DNA of 64,000 bases from Phenylobacterium haematophilum (GTDB lineage Bacteria; Pseudomonadota; Alphaproteobacteria; Caulobacterales; Caulobacteraceae), in the NCBI RefSeq assembly GCF_014196295.1, contig NZ_JACIDK010000003.1, positions 606,239 through 670,238 of the forward strand. Direction: 5' to 3'. Positions 1-9,480 of the stretch are shown piece by piece (the first letter of the stretch is position 1; every line of letters begins with the position of its first letter). A program made the translations under genes and the position numbers. Below the pieces are notes generated by a model. The model did no database searches. It worked only from the letters and a program-made list of their open reading frames with translations, and was not told the DNA's origin.

Positions 1-1004
1 TGCTGTTCCACAGCGGCTTTGCACCCACCACCAACGAAGCCGAGCGCGGGAACACCCTGGCCGACCTGCTGCCGGCCACGACCCTGACGCCGCGCCTGGT
101 CGCCGACCTGTTCGCCAAGCTGACGGGCACCCGAGTCCTCGTGGTGCTGGATGAGTTCGACGTCTGCGACTCCCCCGAATTCCGGCGCAACATCGCCGAA
201 CTGATCAAGAACCTGTCGGACCGCTCGATCCGCACCCAGCTGGTGATCGCCGGCGTGGCCGCGGACCTGACCGAATTGGTCGAGCATATCCCATCGATCC
301 GCCGCAACATCTTCGCCTTGCAGGTGCCGAAGATGAGCGCCGCGGAGGTGAACCATCTGGTCGAGAACGGCGAGGAGCTGAGCGGCCTGACCTACGACAA
401 GGCAGCGACCGATTTCATCGTTTTTGTCGCCAACGGTTCGCCCTATTTCGCCAGCCTGTTGAGCCACCATTCCGGCTTGGCTGCGATCGACAAGGGGCGC
501 ACCAACGTCGCGATCGAGGACGTGTCGCAGGCGGTGGACCAGGCGCTGACTGAGTTCCGCGGCCGAATTTCCAAGCACTCGTTGGTCCAGATCGACCAGG
601 CCGCCAAAAGCGGCGTACGCCATGTGCTGGGCGTCATGGCCGGCGCGGCCATCTTCAACAATGGCCGCTTCGACGACCGCGACGTCGACGCGCTCTATCC
701 GAGCTCGGCCAATGCGGCGAATTTCAAAGCGACGCTCGAGGACCTGGCGGCCAGGCACGTGCTTCTGGAGGCCCACGACGACGAGTTCGGTCGTGGCTAC
801 CGGTTCTCGGAAGAGGCGGTTTTGCCGTACCTGTGGATCCTCGCGGCGCAACAGCGCTTCCTGGAGGGCCGAAAGGCGGCGAGCGCGGCGACAGACAAGC
901 CTGCCGTGTCGACCACCGACAAGGCTGCCGCAGCGGCCGAGAAGCCGACCGAAAAGGCCGCGCCGGCCGCTGTCGCCACCCCGCGGGCCGCCGGCCGGCC
1001 CTGA
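1..1004 (+). CDS. AAA (Orc1/ExeA-like) ATPase, 3' part only
   Basis: The reading frame (codons from position 3) is open to the left edge, so the start and the Walker A motif lie outside the window; 333 residues are visible. The segment VLVVLDEFD fits a Walker B strand of an AAA/STAND-type ATPase of the Orc1/ExeA group. About 25 residues later comes a sensor-like strand (TQLVIAGVA). The rest is helical and ends in a winged-helix-like part (YRFSEEAVLPYLW), then a low-complexity Ala/Lys/Pro tail of about 45 residues. It probably uses ATP hydrolysis in a regulatory or assembly role; no partner can be named. It lies 95 bp upstream of the dTDP-sugar operon in the same direction. The family call is reasonably sure, the function is not. 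Confidence 0.65.
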   Translation, partial: LFHSGFAPTTNEAERGNTLADLLPATTLTPRLVADLFAKLTGTRVLVVLDEFDVCDSPEFRRNIAELIKNLSDRSIRTQLVIAGVAADLTELVEHIPSIRRNIFALQVPKMSAAEVNHLVENGEELSGLTYDKAATDFIVFVANGSPYFASLLSHHSGLAAIDKGRTNVAIEDVSQAVDQALTEFRGRISKHSLVQIDQAAKSGVRHVLGVMAGAAIFNNGRFDDRDVDALYPSSANAANFKATLEDLAARHVLLEAHDDEFGRGYRFSEEAVLPYLWILAAQQRFLEGRKAASAATDKPAVSTTDKAAAAAEKPTEKAAPAAVATPRAAGRP

Positions 1005-1099
1005 TTGGGAACGGATCGGGGGCCCAGGCCCTTTCGTCAATTGGGGCGCAGGCGGTATGGAGTAACCTTCGACGCCAGCGATCTCTGGGGGAGTAGGTT

Positions 1100-2164
1100 T
1101 TGCGCATTCTTGTCACCGGCGGAGCCGGCTTCATCGGCTCGGCCCTGATCCGGCATCTGATCGCCGAAACCGAGCATGAGGTGCTGAACCTCGACAAGCT
1201 GACCTATGCCGGCGACGAACGGTCACTGGACGGCGTCGCAGGCAACAATCGCTACGCCTTCCGGAGGGCTGATGTGGCCGACGCCGGAGCGGTGCGCGCG
1301 GCCTTGCGCGACTTCCGTCCGCAGGTCGTAACGCACCTGGCCGCGGAGTCGCATGTCGATCGTTCGATCGACGGTCCGGCGGAGTTCATCCAGACGAACA
1401 TCATCGGCACCTTCGTGATGCTGTCGGAGGTGCTGGCCTATTGGCGTGGACTGGATGCATCCGCCAAGGGCGCGTTCCGCTTTCATCACATCTCGACCGA
1501 CGAGGTGTTCGGCTCGCTCGGGGACACCGGTTTCTTCACCGAGACGACGGCCTACGATCCGCGCTCGCCCTATTCGGCCTCGAAGGCGTCGTCCGACCAC
1601 CTGGTCCGCGCCTGGCACCATACCTACGGCCTGCCGGTGCTGGTCACGAACTGCTCGAACAACTACGGGCCCTTCCATTTCCCCGAGAAGTTGATCCCGC
1701 TTATGATCGTGAAGTGCCTGGCCGGCGAGCCGCTGCCGGTCTACGGCGCCGGGGCCAACGTCCGGGACTGGCTCTATGTCGACGATCACGCCCGGGCCCT
1801 GACTCGAGTGTTCGAGGCCGGGACACCCGGCGAGAGCTACATTATCGGTGGGCGGGCCGAGCGCACGAATCTGCAGGTCGTCCACGCCATCTGCGAGACG
1901 TTGGATCGATTGCGTCCGCGCGCCGACGGCAAGTCGTACAAGGAGCAGATCAGCTTCGTCGCCGACCGGCCTGGTCACGATCATCGGTATGCGATCGATC
2001 CGGCCAAGCTCGACCGCGAGCTGGGCTGGCGCGCGGCCGAGAGCTTCGACACCGGCATTGAGAAAACCGTCCGCTGGTATCTCGAAAACGACGCCTGGTG
2101 GGGCCCGATCCTGGCGCGCAGCGATGCGGGCGAGCGGCTAGGCCTGAAGACCGTGAGCGCATGA
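1100..2164 (+). CDS. rfbB: dTDP-glucose 4,6-dehydratase (RmlB)
   Basis: Converts dTDP-glucose to dTDP-4-keto-6-deoxyglucose, the second step of dTDP-L-rhamnose and other 6-deoxyhexose synthesis, in the cytoplasm. The 354-residue length is typical. The N-terminus has the NAD-binding GGAGFIGS motif at residues 7-14. Further on are [11 protein letters not shown], the active-site STDEVFG segment and the [10 protein letters not shown] catalytic Tyr-Lys pair. The start is a TTG, chosen because GGGGGAG lies 7 nt upstream and the Rossmann strand begins at once. The stop overlaps the start of the next gene (ATGA), so rmlB-rmlD-rmlA is one operon. The family is certain; whether the end product is rhamnose depends on an epimerase not found here. 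Confidence 0.95.
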   Translation: MRILVTGGAGFIGSALIRHLIAETEHEVLNLDKLTYAGDERSLDGVAGNNRYAFRRADVADAGAVRAALRDFRPQVVTHLAAESHVDRSIDGPAEFIQTNIIGTFVMLSEVLAYWRGLDASAKGAFRFHHISTDEVFGSLGDTGFFTETTAYDPRSPYSASKASSDHLVRAWHHTYGLPVLVTNCSNNYGPFHFPEKLIPLMIVKCLAGEPLPVYGAGANVRDWLYVDDHARALTRVFEAGTPGESYIIGGRAERTNLQVVHAICETLDRLRPRADGKSYKEQISFVADRPGHDHRYAIDPAKLDRELGWRAAESFDTGIEKTVRWYLENDAWWGPILARSDAGERLGLKTVSA

Positions 2165-3075
2165 CTTCGACCGTCGCGGCGGACGTGCTGCTGACCGGCG
2201 GCAGCGGTCAGGTCGGAACCGAGATTATTCGCCAGTCGCCGGCGACGATGAACATCGTCGCGCCCTCGAGCGCGGAACTTAACCTTGGCGACCCGGACGC
2301 GATCCTGGCGATGGTCGCATCGCGGCCGTGGGCCGCGGTGATCAACTGCGGCGCGTACACCGCGGTCGATCGGGCCGAGAGCGAGGTGATCGAAGCCTGG
2401 CGCGCCAATGCCCTGGGTCCGGCGGCGCTTGCCCAGACGACGGCCGCCGCCCAGATCCCGTTGATCCACGTCTCCACCGACTACGTGTTCGACGGCTCCA
2501 AGCCAGGCCCTTACCGTGAATCCGATCCCGTCGCGCCGCTGGGCGTCTATGGCGGCTCCAAGGAGGCGGGCGAGCAGGCCGTCCGCACGGGCAACCGTCG
2601 GCACCTGATCCTGCGTACGGCCTGGGTGGTCAGCCCGCACGGGGCCAACTTCGTCAAGACGATGCTCCGGTTGGCGCAGACGCGGCCCGAGGTGCGTGTA
2701 GTCGATGACCAGCGCGGCTGCCCGACCAGCGCGGCCGACATCGCTGCGGCGCTGCTCAAAATCACCGGACGAATGATCACCTCTCCGCAATTGGCGCCGA
2801 CGGGCACCTATCACTTCGTAAACGCCGGCGAGGCGACCTGGTGCGAGTTGGCGCGGGCGGTCTTCGACATGGCGGAGGCGCGCGGCGCCCCGGCTCCGCG
2901 GCTCGAAGCCATCACGACGGCAGAGTTTCCAACCCCGGCCCGCCGGCCGGCCAATTCACGCCTGGATGTGGCCAAGTTGCGGGCCGACTACGGGATCGAA
3001 CCGCGCCCTTGGCGGGCGGCGGTGGAAGAGATTGTTGAGGCGCTGCTTCCCGCCAAGCAGGAACAAGGACTTTAG
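2161..3075 (+). CDS. rfbD: dTDP-4-dehydrorhamnose reductase (RmlD)
   Basis: Reduces dTDP-4-keto-L-rhamnose to dTDP-L-rhamnose with NAD(P)H. The protein is 304 residues, normal for the family. It shows the nucleotide-binding [10 protein letters not shown] motif near residue 10, the [10 protein letters not shown] segment, and a Tyr-x3-Lys pair in [10 protein letters not shown]. The ATG at 2161 overlaps the rmlB stop by 4 nt, which implies translational coupling; a frame start 63 nt further upstream exists but would lie deep inside rmlB. The rmlA start follows the stop directly, with no spacer. The substrate is normally made by RmlC, which is not in this window. Confidence 0.94.
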   Translation: MTSTVAADVLLTGGSGQVGTEIIRQSPATMNIVAPSSAELNLGDPDAILAMVASRPWAAVINCGAYTAVDRAESEVIEAWRANALGPAALAQTTAAAQIPLIHVSTDYVFDGSKPGPYRESDPVAPLGVYGGSKEAGEQAVRTGNRRHLILRTAWVVSPHGANFVKTMLRLAQTRPEVRVVDDQRGCPTSAADIAAALLKITGRMITSPQLAPTGTYHFVNAGEATWCELARAVFDMAEARGAPAPRLEAITTAEFPTPARRPANSRLDVAKLRADYGIEPRPWRAAVEEIVEALLPAKQEQGL

Positions 3076-3969
3076 ATGAAGGGCATCATCCTGGCCGGTG
3101 GTTCGGGCACTCGGCTGCATCCGGCGACGCTGGCGGTAAACAAGCAACTGCTGCCGATCTATGACAAGCCGATGATCTACTACCCTCTGTCGGTGCTCAT
3201 GCTGGCCGGCATCCGGGACGTCTTGATCATCTCGTCGCCGGAGTACATCGACAACTACCGCCGGCTGTTCGAGGATGGTTCGAACTTCGGGCTCCGGATC
3301 GAGTATGCGATTCAGCCGAAGCCCGAAGGGCTGGCGCAGGCGTTCCTGATCGGCGAGAGCTTCGTCGGCGACGAGCGCGCCGCCCTGGTGCTGGGCGACA
3401 ATATCTTCTTCGGCGCCGGCATGAGCCGGTTGCTGAAGAACGCCGCCGACCGCAAGGACGGGGCGACGATCTTCTCCTACGAGGTCGACCAGCCGCAGGC
3501 CTACGGGGTGGTGGAGCTCGACGACACCGGCCGAGCCGTGAGCCTTGAGGAGAAGCCGGTCGAGCCGAAGTCGCGCCAGGCTGTCACCGGCCTCTATTTT
3601 TATGACAACCGCGTGGTCGAGTTCGCCAAGCAGGTGCGCCCCTCGGCGCGCGGCGAGCTCGAGATCACGGACCTCAATCGCATGTACATGGAAGCCGGGG
3701 ACCTGTTCGTCGAGCAACTGTCGCGCGGCTATGCCTGGCTGGACACCGGCACCCATGAGAGCTTGGTCGAGGCCTCGGAGTTCGTGCGCGCGGTGCAGAA
3801 GCGCCAGGGCGTGCACATCGCCTGCCTGGAGGAGATCGCCTACATCAACGGCTTCATCGACCGCGACCAACTGCGCGCGCGCGGCAAGCTTTTCGAGAAG
3901 ACCGCGTACGGCAAGTACCTGCTCGACATCGCCGAGCAGGCGGCCCCGCCGAGCCGTCGCTTGATCTAG
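3076..3969 (+). CDS. rfbA: Glucose-1-phosphate thymidylyltransferase (RmlA)
   Basis: Couples dTTP and glucose-1-phosphate to dTDP-glucose, the committed step of dTDP-sugar synthesis. The length of 297 residues is typical of the short RmlA class. The N-terminal signature [14 protein letters not shown] binds the nucleotide. [24 protein letters not shown] and the C-terminal [13 protein letters not shown] segments are all classic RmlA landmarks. The ATG follows the rmlD stop codon directly. The TAG stop shares the four bases CTAG with the stop of the convergent gene on the other strand. Identity is certain. Confidence 0.96.
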   Translation: MKGIILAGGSGTRLHPATLAVNKQLLPIYDKPMIYYPLSVLMLAGIRDVLIISSPEYIDNYRRLFEDGSNFGLRIEYAIQPKPEGLAQAFLIGESFVGDERAALVLGDNIFFGAGMSRLLKNAADRKDGATIFSYEVDQPQAYGVVELDDTGRAVSLEEKPVEPKSRQAVTGLYFYDNRVVEFAKQVRPSARGELEITDLNRMYMEAGDLFVEQLSRGYAWLDTGTHESLVEASEFVRAVQKRQGVHIACLEEIAYINGFIDRDQLRARGKLFEKTAYGKYLLDIAEQAAPPSRRLI

Positions 3970-4976
3970 GGCGCGGCCGGCGCCCGGATCGGGCTGAGGC
4001 TGGGCCGATCCTTGACGACAATGTCCTTGTTGTCGCTCTGCAGCAGCTTCCAGTAGCGGTTGTTGAAGACCTGGGCGCCAGTAACGCCGGAGAGGTTGAT
4101 GCGCGCGTTCATGCCCGCGTAGGGCTGGACGGTGTTGCCGGACACCTCGACGTCCTCGGCGTGCATCAGGGCGATGCCGTTGTACATCGAGCCTTCGATA
4201 ATGTTGTCGCGGATCACCACCCGGCGATAGGGCAGGGTGCCCACCTGATCGGTGATGAAGATCCCCTGCATGATGCCGCCCGATCCGCGGCGGATGCGAT
4301 TGCCGACGATGGTGATATCCTCGGCCGAAGCCGTGGTGTTGCGAGTGAACAACTGGACGGCGTCGGGGTGCGAGCCCGGGGTCGGGGCGAAGTCGGCGAA
4401 GTCGTTCCCCTTGATCAGCAGCCTCGAGGTGCCGTTGCTGGTAACGCCGTCGGCACCCAGCCGCCGGAAGGTGCTGCCCTCGATAGCCACGTCGTAGCAG
4501 TTACTGAGGACGATCCCGTTCCGAAAGCCGGAGAAGGACGACTTTTCCACGCGGATATTGCGCGACTTGGTGAAGAAGAGCCCCTGGCCGGTCGGCAATC
4601 CGCGCGCCGTCAGGCCGCTGAACTGGATGTTCTGACTGTCGTTGACGGCGAGCCGTCCCGCCCCCGGCTGGTCGAGCACCACGTTCAGCCCGACGACCCG
4701 CAGCCCGGTGACGTTCTTCAGCACGAAGCCAGCGGTCTGCGCGTCCTTGGCGACCAGGGTGACGGGCGTGCCGAAGTTCAGGTCGCTCAGCGCGATCTGG
4801 CCGTAGTCGCCGGGCGCCAGCACGACCGTCGCACCCGGGCTGGCGGTCTTCATCGCCAGCGTCAGGGTGAGGGCGTTGCGGACCGTGACCGGCCCGCGTT
4901 GGGCGACGCGCTCAACCGATTGCGCTTGCTGAGGCGCGGCGTCCGCGGCCAGGGCCAAGAGCAGGATTTCCAGCAT
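3966..4976 (-). CDS. Sec-exported right-handed beta-helix protein without RTX repeats
   Basis: The 336-residue protein begins with a short hydrophobic signal ([20 protein letters not shown]), so export by Sec to the periplasm or beyond is likely. The remainder is a parallel beta-helix of repeating strands (NITG/VEVSGN-type turns). It is recognisably paralogous to the three RTX beta-helix proteins in this window: all share an opening '[22 protein letters not shown]' type strand, a 'GIVLSN' coil and the [11 protein letters not shown] motif, where the others have DHPDA. Beta-helix folds of this kind occur in polysaccharide lyases and C5-epimerases. Activity on the locus polysaccharide is inferred from context only. 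It is convergent with rmlA and overlaps it by the CTAG of the two stops. Confidence 0.75.
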   Translation of the reverse strand: MLEILLLALAADAAPQQAQSVERVAQRGPVTVRNALTLTLAMKTASPGATVVLAPGDYGQIALSDLNFGTPVTLVAKDAQTAGFVLKNVTGLRVVGLNVVLDQPGAGRLAVNDSQNIQFSGLTARGLPTGQGLFFTKSRNIRVEKSSFSGFRNGIVLSNCYDVAIEGSTFRRLGADGVTSNGTSRLLIKGNDFADFAPTPGSHPDAVQLFTRNTTASAEDITIVGNRIRRGSGGIMQGIFITDQVGTLPYRRVVIRDNIIEGSMYNGIALMHAEDVEVSGNTVQPYAGMNARINLSGVTGAQVFNNRYWKLLQSDNKDIVVKDRPSLSPIRAPAAP

Positions 4977-5033
4977 GGTGCGCTCCGTTAGCTTCGGCGG
5001 AGCGACACCCTATCAGACGTTGCGGCCGCGTCT

Positions 5034-6650
5034 TCAGGCCGAGACGATCCATCCCTCGGAAAGCGACGAGAGCTGGACGTTGGCCAGGACCATGCGGGCA
5101 CCGCCTACCAGATCGATGACCACGTCGGCGCCGACCTGGGTCACGCTGTAGCGCGAGCCGTCGCCGATGAAGACGCGATCGCCCTCGGCGCGAGTGAAGT
5201 CGGTGACCAGGTCCAGGCCGGACTGGGCGAAGATGTGAAAGGTGTCGGCCCCGGCGCCGCCGGTGATGGTGTCGTCGCCGAGATCGCCCGAGATCCAGTC
5301 GTTCCCGTCGCCGCCGAAGATGATGTCGTTGTGCTGGCCGCCGCGCAGGGTGTCGTTGCCGCTGTCGCCATAGATCGTATCGTTGCCGATATTGCCCAGC
5401 ACGAGATCGTTGCCGGCGCCGCCTAGCAGCAGATCGTTGTTCTGGCCGCCGGACACCCAGTCTTCACCGGCCCCGCCGTTGATAGTGTCGTCGCCGGTGT
5501 TGCCATTGATGTCGTCGCCGCCGCCGCCGCCCAGGATGCTGTCGTTGCCGTCGCCGCCGCGGAGAAAGTCAGCGAACTCACGGCCGGTGATGATGTCATT
5601 GCCGGCGCCGCCCTCGATACGGCTGCCGCCGTCGATGCGGGCGCTGAGATGGTCGTCCCCGTCGCCGCCCTTGATCCAGTGGGCTAGCGCATTGGCGCCG
5701 TTGTCCTGCAGCGCCGCGACGATCGAATTGCCCGACTGCGTCAGGTTCGTCGTGCCCTGGAGGTTGAAGGTCATCGCCTGGTTGTCGGTGACCTGGGCGT
5801 TGGTCGAGTCGTTGATGCGGATCCACGACGTCATGTCGCTGTAGCCGACCACCAGGTTGCCGCCGACCACGAGGCCGTTGGTCTTGGTGACCATGATGCC
5901 GTTGTACATGCCGCCGATCACGACATTGTCGGTAACGGTGACCCGGTCGTAGCCGAGGCCGATCTGATCGGTGATGAAGACGCCCTGGATCACCCCGCCG
6001 GAGCCGCGTGTGATCAGGTTGCCGCTGACCACGATGTCCGTAGCCCGGGCCGTGGCGCCCCGAGTCAGGAACTGGATCGCATCGGGGTGGTCGCCGCTCA
6101 CCGGATAGAAGTCGGTGAAGGAGTTGCCGACGATCTGAACACGGGACGTGCCGACGGCGACGATCCCGTCGGCGCGCAGGTCGTGCATGCGATTGTTGTC
6201 AACCCGAACGTCACTGCTGTCGGTCAGGCTGATGCCATGATCGAGCTGCTGGAACTCCGATCCGGTGACGCGCACGCCGCTGCTGCTGCGGATCAGGATC
6301 CCCGATTGATCGTCGGCCGGCGTGCCGTTCAAAGAACCGTGAATGCTGAGATTGGCGAGCGTGATGTCCTTCGAGCTGAGGACCTGGGCGTTCCAGACCG
6401 TCCACGGCGCGCTGAAATCGAGGTGCAGATTGCTAATCACCAGCCCTTGGCTGTTGCTCACGGTCAGCCCGGTCAAGGTCGCCGGTTGGCCGGGATCTGC
6501 GGAAGTGATTGTAACGGCGCTGCCGAAGACGAGATTCTTCAGTTGGACGTTAGAATAGTTGCCTTCCTGCAGCAGTATCCTGTCTCCAGCCTTGGCTACA
6601 CCAAGTGCTGCTGTAAGCTCGGCGGCGCTGGCGCACAGGATATCGGCCAT
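5034..6650 (-). CDS. Beta-helix protein with C-terminal RTX repeats (AlgE-like architecture)
   Basis: The 538-residue protein has no Sec signal. Residues 1-330 form a right-handed beta-helix with a conserved DHPDAIQFLTR motif at about 187-197. From about 345 to 490 there are tandem GGxGxDxxx nonapeptides (GGAGNDIIT, GGDGNDSIL, GDSGNDTLR and others) that bind calcium in a beta-roll. A short C-terminal cap ends in hydrophobic residues, as in type I secretion substrates. A beta-helix catalytic module followed by RTX modules is the layout of secreted mannuronan C5-epimerases (AlgE), which supports an extracellular polymer-modifying role by inference. No HlyB/HlyD/TolC genes are nearby. Unlike its two plus-strand paralogues, the RTX block starts almost without a Pro-rich linker and the C-terminal domain differs. 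Confidence 0.8.
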   Translation of the reverse strand: MADILCASAAELTAALGVAKAGDRILLQEGNYSNVQLKNLVFGSAVTITSADPGQPATLTGLTVSNSQGLVISNLHLDFSAPWTVWNAQVLSSKDITLANLSIHGSLNGTPADDQSGILIRSSSGVRVTGSEFQQLDHGISLTDSSDVRVDNNRMHDLRADGIVAVGTSRVQIVGNSFTDFYPVSGDHPDAIQFLTRGATARATDIVVSGNLITRGSGGVIQGVFITDQIGLGYDRVTVTDNVVIGGMYNGIMVTKTNGLVVGGNLVVGYSDMTSWIRINDSTNAQVTDNQAMTFNLQGTTNLTQSGNSIVAALQDNGANALAHWIKGGDGDDHLSARIDGGSRIEGGAGNDIITGREFADFLRGGDGNDSILGGGGGDDINGNTGDDTINGGAGEDWVSGGQNNDLLLGGAGNDLVLGNIGNDTIYGDSGNDTLRGGQHNDIIFGGDGNDWISGDLGDDTITGGAGADTFHIFAQSGLDLVTDFTRAEGDRVFIGDGSRYSVTQVGADVVIDLVGGARMVLANVQLSSLSEGWIVSA

Positions 6651-6974
6651 CAGATTTGCGTCTTCTCTATTCTGGTCGCAGCCCCCGCTGTCTCACCGAC
6701 CATAGCGGGTGAAGCTCAACGGTCACCGGGGCTAAATTGACGCAGGAGGACTGGCGCCTCCGTCGGGCTGATCGGGCCCGAGTACATCTAACAAATGCTT
6801 AAAATCGAGGCGCTACTTGCACTGGGCTGCGGGGGCTTAACTCTCCCGCGGCCTTGCGCTCTCACGACTTAGCGAGCGCTGGGAAGAATGTTAATTCATG
6901 GACGTCAGATTGTGAACGCCTAGCTTCGGCGCGTCTGCGAGCCGGCGGATTGAAAACGACTGGGAGAGGCCCTG
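6651..6974. other. Divergent intergenic region, 324 bp
   Basis: This gap separates the minus-strand RTX beta-helix gene from the plus-strand polymerase-like gene, so it must hold promoters for both. It is less GC-rich in the middle (6785-6920). A GGGAGAGG Shine-Dalgarno sequence lies at 6962-6969, 5 nt before the next ATG. I see a TTGACG at about 6736 but no matching -10 box, and no tRNA, terminator or small gene. Confidence 0.5.
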
Positions 6975-8561
6975 ATGTGGGCGCGCAGCGACAATGACGG
7001 CCGCAGTTCGCGGCCGATTATCCTGAGACCCTACACCCGGCCCGGCCCCGGGCGCCTGGTTCAAGCTGCCTTCCTGCTCGCGTTCATGGGCTTCTGCCTG
7101 TTCTTCGGTTTCTTCTACGGTCTGACGACGCCGTACCTGATCAAGCAGCTGGTCATTCCGGTTATCCTCCTGGCGTTGCTGACGGTCTGGGCGCTGCCCG
7201 ACACCCGCACCGCGCCGACGGGCATGCTGTACGGGCTCAGCTTCGCCTTCATCATCGTGCTGTTCCTATGGCCGAACTATCTGGCCGTGGCCTTGCCGGG
7301 CTTGCCGTGGATCACGCTGATGCGCCTGGTCGGCGCGCCACTCGCCCTGGTTCTGGCCATCAGCTACTCGATGTCGCCGGACTTCAGAGCGCAGATGAAG
7401 GAAGCGCTGAACGCCACGCCGCTGGTCTACAAGCTGCTGGCCGGCTTCGTGCTGATCCAGGTGGTCACGATCGCCTTCTCCGACGAGAAGGACCAGTCCA
7501 TCCAGCGGGTGATCAACGCCCAGCTGACCTGGACGTCGATCTATTTCACCAGCGCGTTCGTCTTCCTGAAGCCCGGGCGGGTCCACCGCTGGGCGGTGAT
7601 CCTCTGGGTCGTGACAGTCGTCGTCTGCCTGATGGGGCTCTTCGAGTTCAAAATCAGCCGCCCGTCCTGGGGCGCCTTCGTGCCGAGCTTCCTGAAGGTC
7701 GAGGACGAGAGCGTGATCCGGACGCTCACCGGCAGTATGCGTTCGGCGACTGGGCAGTATCGCGTGCAGAGCACCTTCACCACACCGCTTGGTCTGGCCG
7801 AGTTCCTTGCGCTAACGGCGCCCTTCGTCCTGCATTTCGTGATGTTCGGGAAGAGGCTTGTGACCCGTATCGCCGCCGGGGTGACCATGCCGGTGATGCT
7901 CTATGTGGTGATCATCACCGACTCCCGTCTTGGCATGGTCGGCTTCCTGCTGTCGTTCATGCTCTACCTGTTGCTGTGGAGCTGGCTGCGATGGCGCGCG
8001 GACAAGACCAGCCTGCTGGCCCCGGCTATCGTGCTGGCCTATCCGGTGATCTTCGCCCTGTTCATCGCCGCGACGATGTTCGTGGGCCGACTTCGCAACA
8101 TGGTCTGGGGCGGCGGCGACACGGCGGCCAGCACGGCGTCGCGCGGCGCTCAGTACGACATGGGCATCCCGATGATCCTGAAGGCGCCATGGGGGCACGG
8201 GGCAGGTACGGGCGGCAGCACGCTCGGCTTCGTCAGCCCGGCGGGCATCACGACCATCGACACCTACTATCTGGCGGTCGGCCTCGAGTACGGCGTGATC
8301 GGCTTCTTCGTCTATTACGGGATGCTGGTCATCTCGACCTACTACGCGGCCAAGTACGCGGTGCGGTCACCCACGGGCGAGCTGAGCTACTTCATGCCCG
8401 CGGCCATCGCCCTGGTGAACTTCATCGTCATCAAGTCGGTGTTCAGCCAGCAGGATAACCACCCGCTGATCTTCATGCTGATGGGCATTGTGACGGCGAT
8501 GGTCTACCGAGCCACCCATGAGAAGCCCGAGGCAGGCGCGCCGCCGGCCAACGTCAGCTGA
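6975..8561 (+). CDS. O-antigen polymerase/ligase-like membrane protein
   Basis: A 528-residue integral membrane protein with about twelve hydrophobic segments. After segment ten comes a large polar loop (about residues 370-415, rich in Gly and containing WGHGAGTGGSTLGF), typical of the Wzy/WaaL O-antigen ligase family. In this family the periplasmic loop carries the residues for polymerising or transferring lipid-linked sugar repeats. It would act in the inner membrane on undecaprenyl-linked repeat units supplied by the glycosyltransferases and flippase of this locus. The ATG has a good GGGAGAGG site 5 nt upstream. Its stop overlaps the convergent glycosyltransferase by 8 bp. Polymerase and ligase cannot be told apart from sequence alone. 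Confidence 0.75.
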   Translation: MWARSDNDGRSSRPIILRPYTRPGPGRLVQAAFLLAFMGFCLFFGFFYGLTTPYLIKQLVIPVILLALLTVWALPDTRTAPTGMLYGLSFAFIIVLFLWPNYLAVALPGLPWITLMRLVGAPLALVLAISYSMSPDFRAQMKEALNATPLVYKLLAGFVLIQVVTIAFSDEKDQSIQRVINAQLTWTSIYFTSAFVFLKPGRVHRWAVILWVVTVVVCLMGLFEFKISRPSWGAFVPSFLKVEDESVIRTLTGSMRSATGQYRVQSTFTTPLGLAEFLALTAPFVLHFVMFGKRLVTRIAAGVTMPVMLYVVIITDSRLGMVGFLLSFMLYLLLWSWLRWRADKTSLLAPAIVLAYPVIFALFIAATMFVGRLRNMVWGGGDTAASTASRGAQYDMGIPMILKAPWGHGAGTGGSTLGFVSPAGITTIDTYYLAVGLEYGVIGFFVYYGMLVISTYYAAKYAVRSPTGELSYFMPAAIALVNFIVIKSVFSQQDNHPLIFMLMGIVTAMVYRATHEKPEAGAPPANVS

Positions 8562-9477
8562 CGTCGAGCCAGGACGGGGGGCCGCGCTCGCCTCGCAGAC
8601 CCGCGCTCCAGCCGGCCAGCGCATAGCCGAGCTGGCGCCAGGCGCGAGCGCGACCAAACCGCAGACCCAGCAGGGCGAGCGCTGCGACGGCCGCGACCGG
8701 CAGGCGTGTCGGATAGCGGTCGCGGGTGGTCAGCAGCTTGTTGCGTTCGCCCAGATAGATCGGCGTGCGCGGGCGGCTGCGGATGGCGGCGTAGGAGCCG
8801 GTGGTGGTGCCGGCTTCATGCAGGACGTCGGCGCCGGGCGCGTAGCCCAGGCGCATGCCGAGCTGAAGCCCGCGCAGGCACCATTCGACCTCCTCGCAGT
8901 AGAGGAAGTAATCCTCGCGCATCGGGCCGACGGTCTCGAGGAAGCGGCGTCCGATCATCATCGACGCGCCGTTGAGATAGTTCTGCTCGCGCTCGATCTG
9001 CGCCTGATCGGGCGGCGCGCCGTGCGGCGAGCCGTGGCCGATGGAGACGGCCCGCGCCAGCCATGGCCGCCAGCGGCCGCCATGCGACTGCACCCGGCCG
9101 TCCGGCAGGTAGACCGTGTCGCCGACGGCTTCGCAGCCGCCAGCCTGCAGCCGGGCCACTAGGCGTTCGAGCGATTGCGGCTGCGGCAAGGTGTCAGGGT
9201 TGAGCACCCACCAGGCGTCGGCGTGCGGCGTTTCCTGCAGGCCGACGTTCACGCCGCCGGCGTAGCCGAGATTGCGCGGCGCGCGCACGGCGCGGACGAT
9301 CTGGCCGCTGGGCAGGGCCTGGGGCAGCTGGGCGACGAGCGCGTCGTATGCTGCCTGGCCGCCGTTCTCGCAGATGAGGACCTCGAACGCGTTGTGGCTG
9401 GAGCGGCCCAGCGCGTCGAGGCAGGCGACGATGTCGGGAACGTTGCGGAACGCGACGATGCAGACGGCGACATGCAT
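8554..9477 (-). CDS. Family 2 glycosyltransferase (rhamnosyltransferase-like)
   Basis: The 307-residue protein opens with the GT2 strand MHVAVCIVAFRN. It then has a nucleotide-binding ICENGG and a WVLNPDTLPQP segment, the DxD-type metal site region of the GT-A fold. The EDYFLYCEEVEWCLR motif is typical of WbbL/rhamnosyltransferase-type GT2 enzymes, where the acidic cluster contributes the catalytic base. A weak hydrophobic segment near residues 270-290 suggests membrane association. It lies 3 nt downstream of the other GT2 gene with GGAG inside that gene's end, so the two form an operon. Rhamnose transfer is suggested by the motif pattern and by rmlBDA nearby, but this is inference. Confidence 0.82.
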   Translation of the reverse strand: MHVAVCIVAFRNVPDIVACLDALGRSSHNAFEVLICENGGQAAYDALVAQLPQALPSGQIVRAVRAPRNLGYAGGVNVGLQETPHADAWWVLNPDTLPQPQSLERLVARLQAGGCEAVGDTVYLPDGRVQSHGGRWRPWLARAVSIGHGSPHGAPPDQAQIEREQNYLNGASMMIGRRFLETVGPMREDYFLYCEEVEWCLRGLQLGMRLGYAPGADVLHEAGTTTGSYAAIRSRPRTPIYLGERNKLLTTRDRYPTRLPVAAVAALALLGLRFGRARAWRQLGYALAGWSAGLRGERGPPSWLDVS

Positions 9478-9480
9478 GGA

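Noticed and set aside
5140..5600. Regularly spaced DNA repeats resembling a CRISPR array
   Set aside because: The periodicity (27 bp or multiples) comes from RTX nonapeptide codons within an open frame; there are no unique spacers.
5034..6650. Assigning the RTX beta-helix proteins directly as AlgE mannuronan epimerases
   Set aside because: The AlgE active-site order DPH is not present; only the overall module layout is shared.
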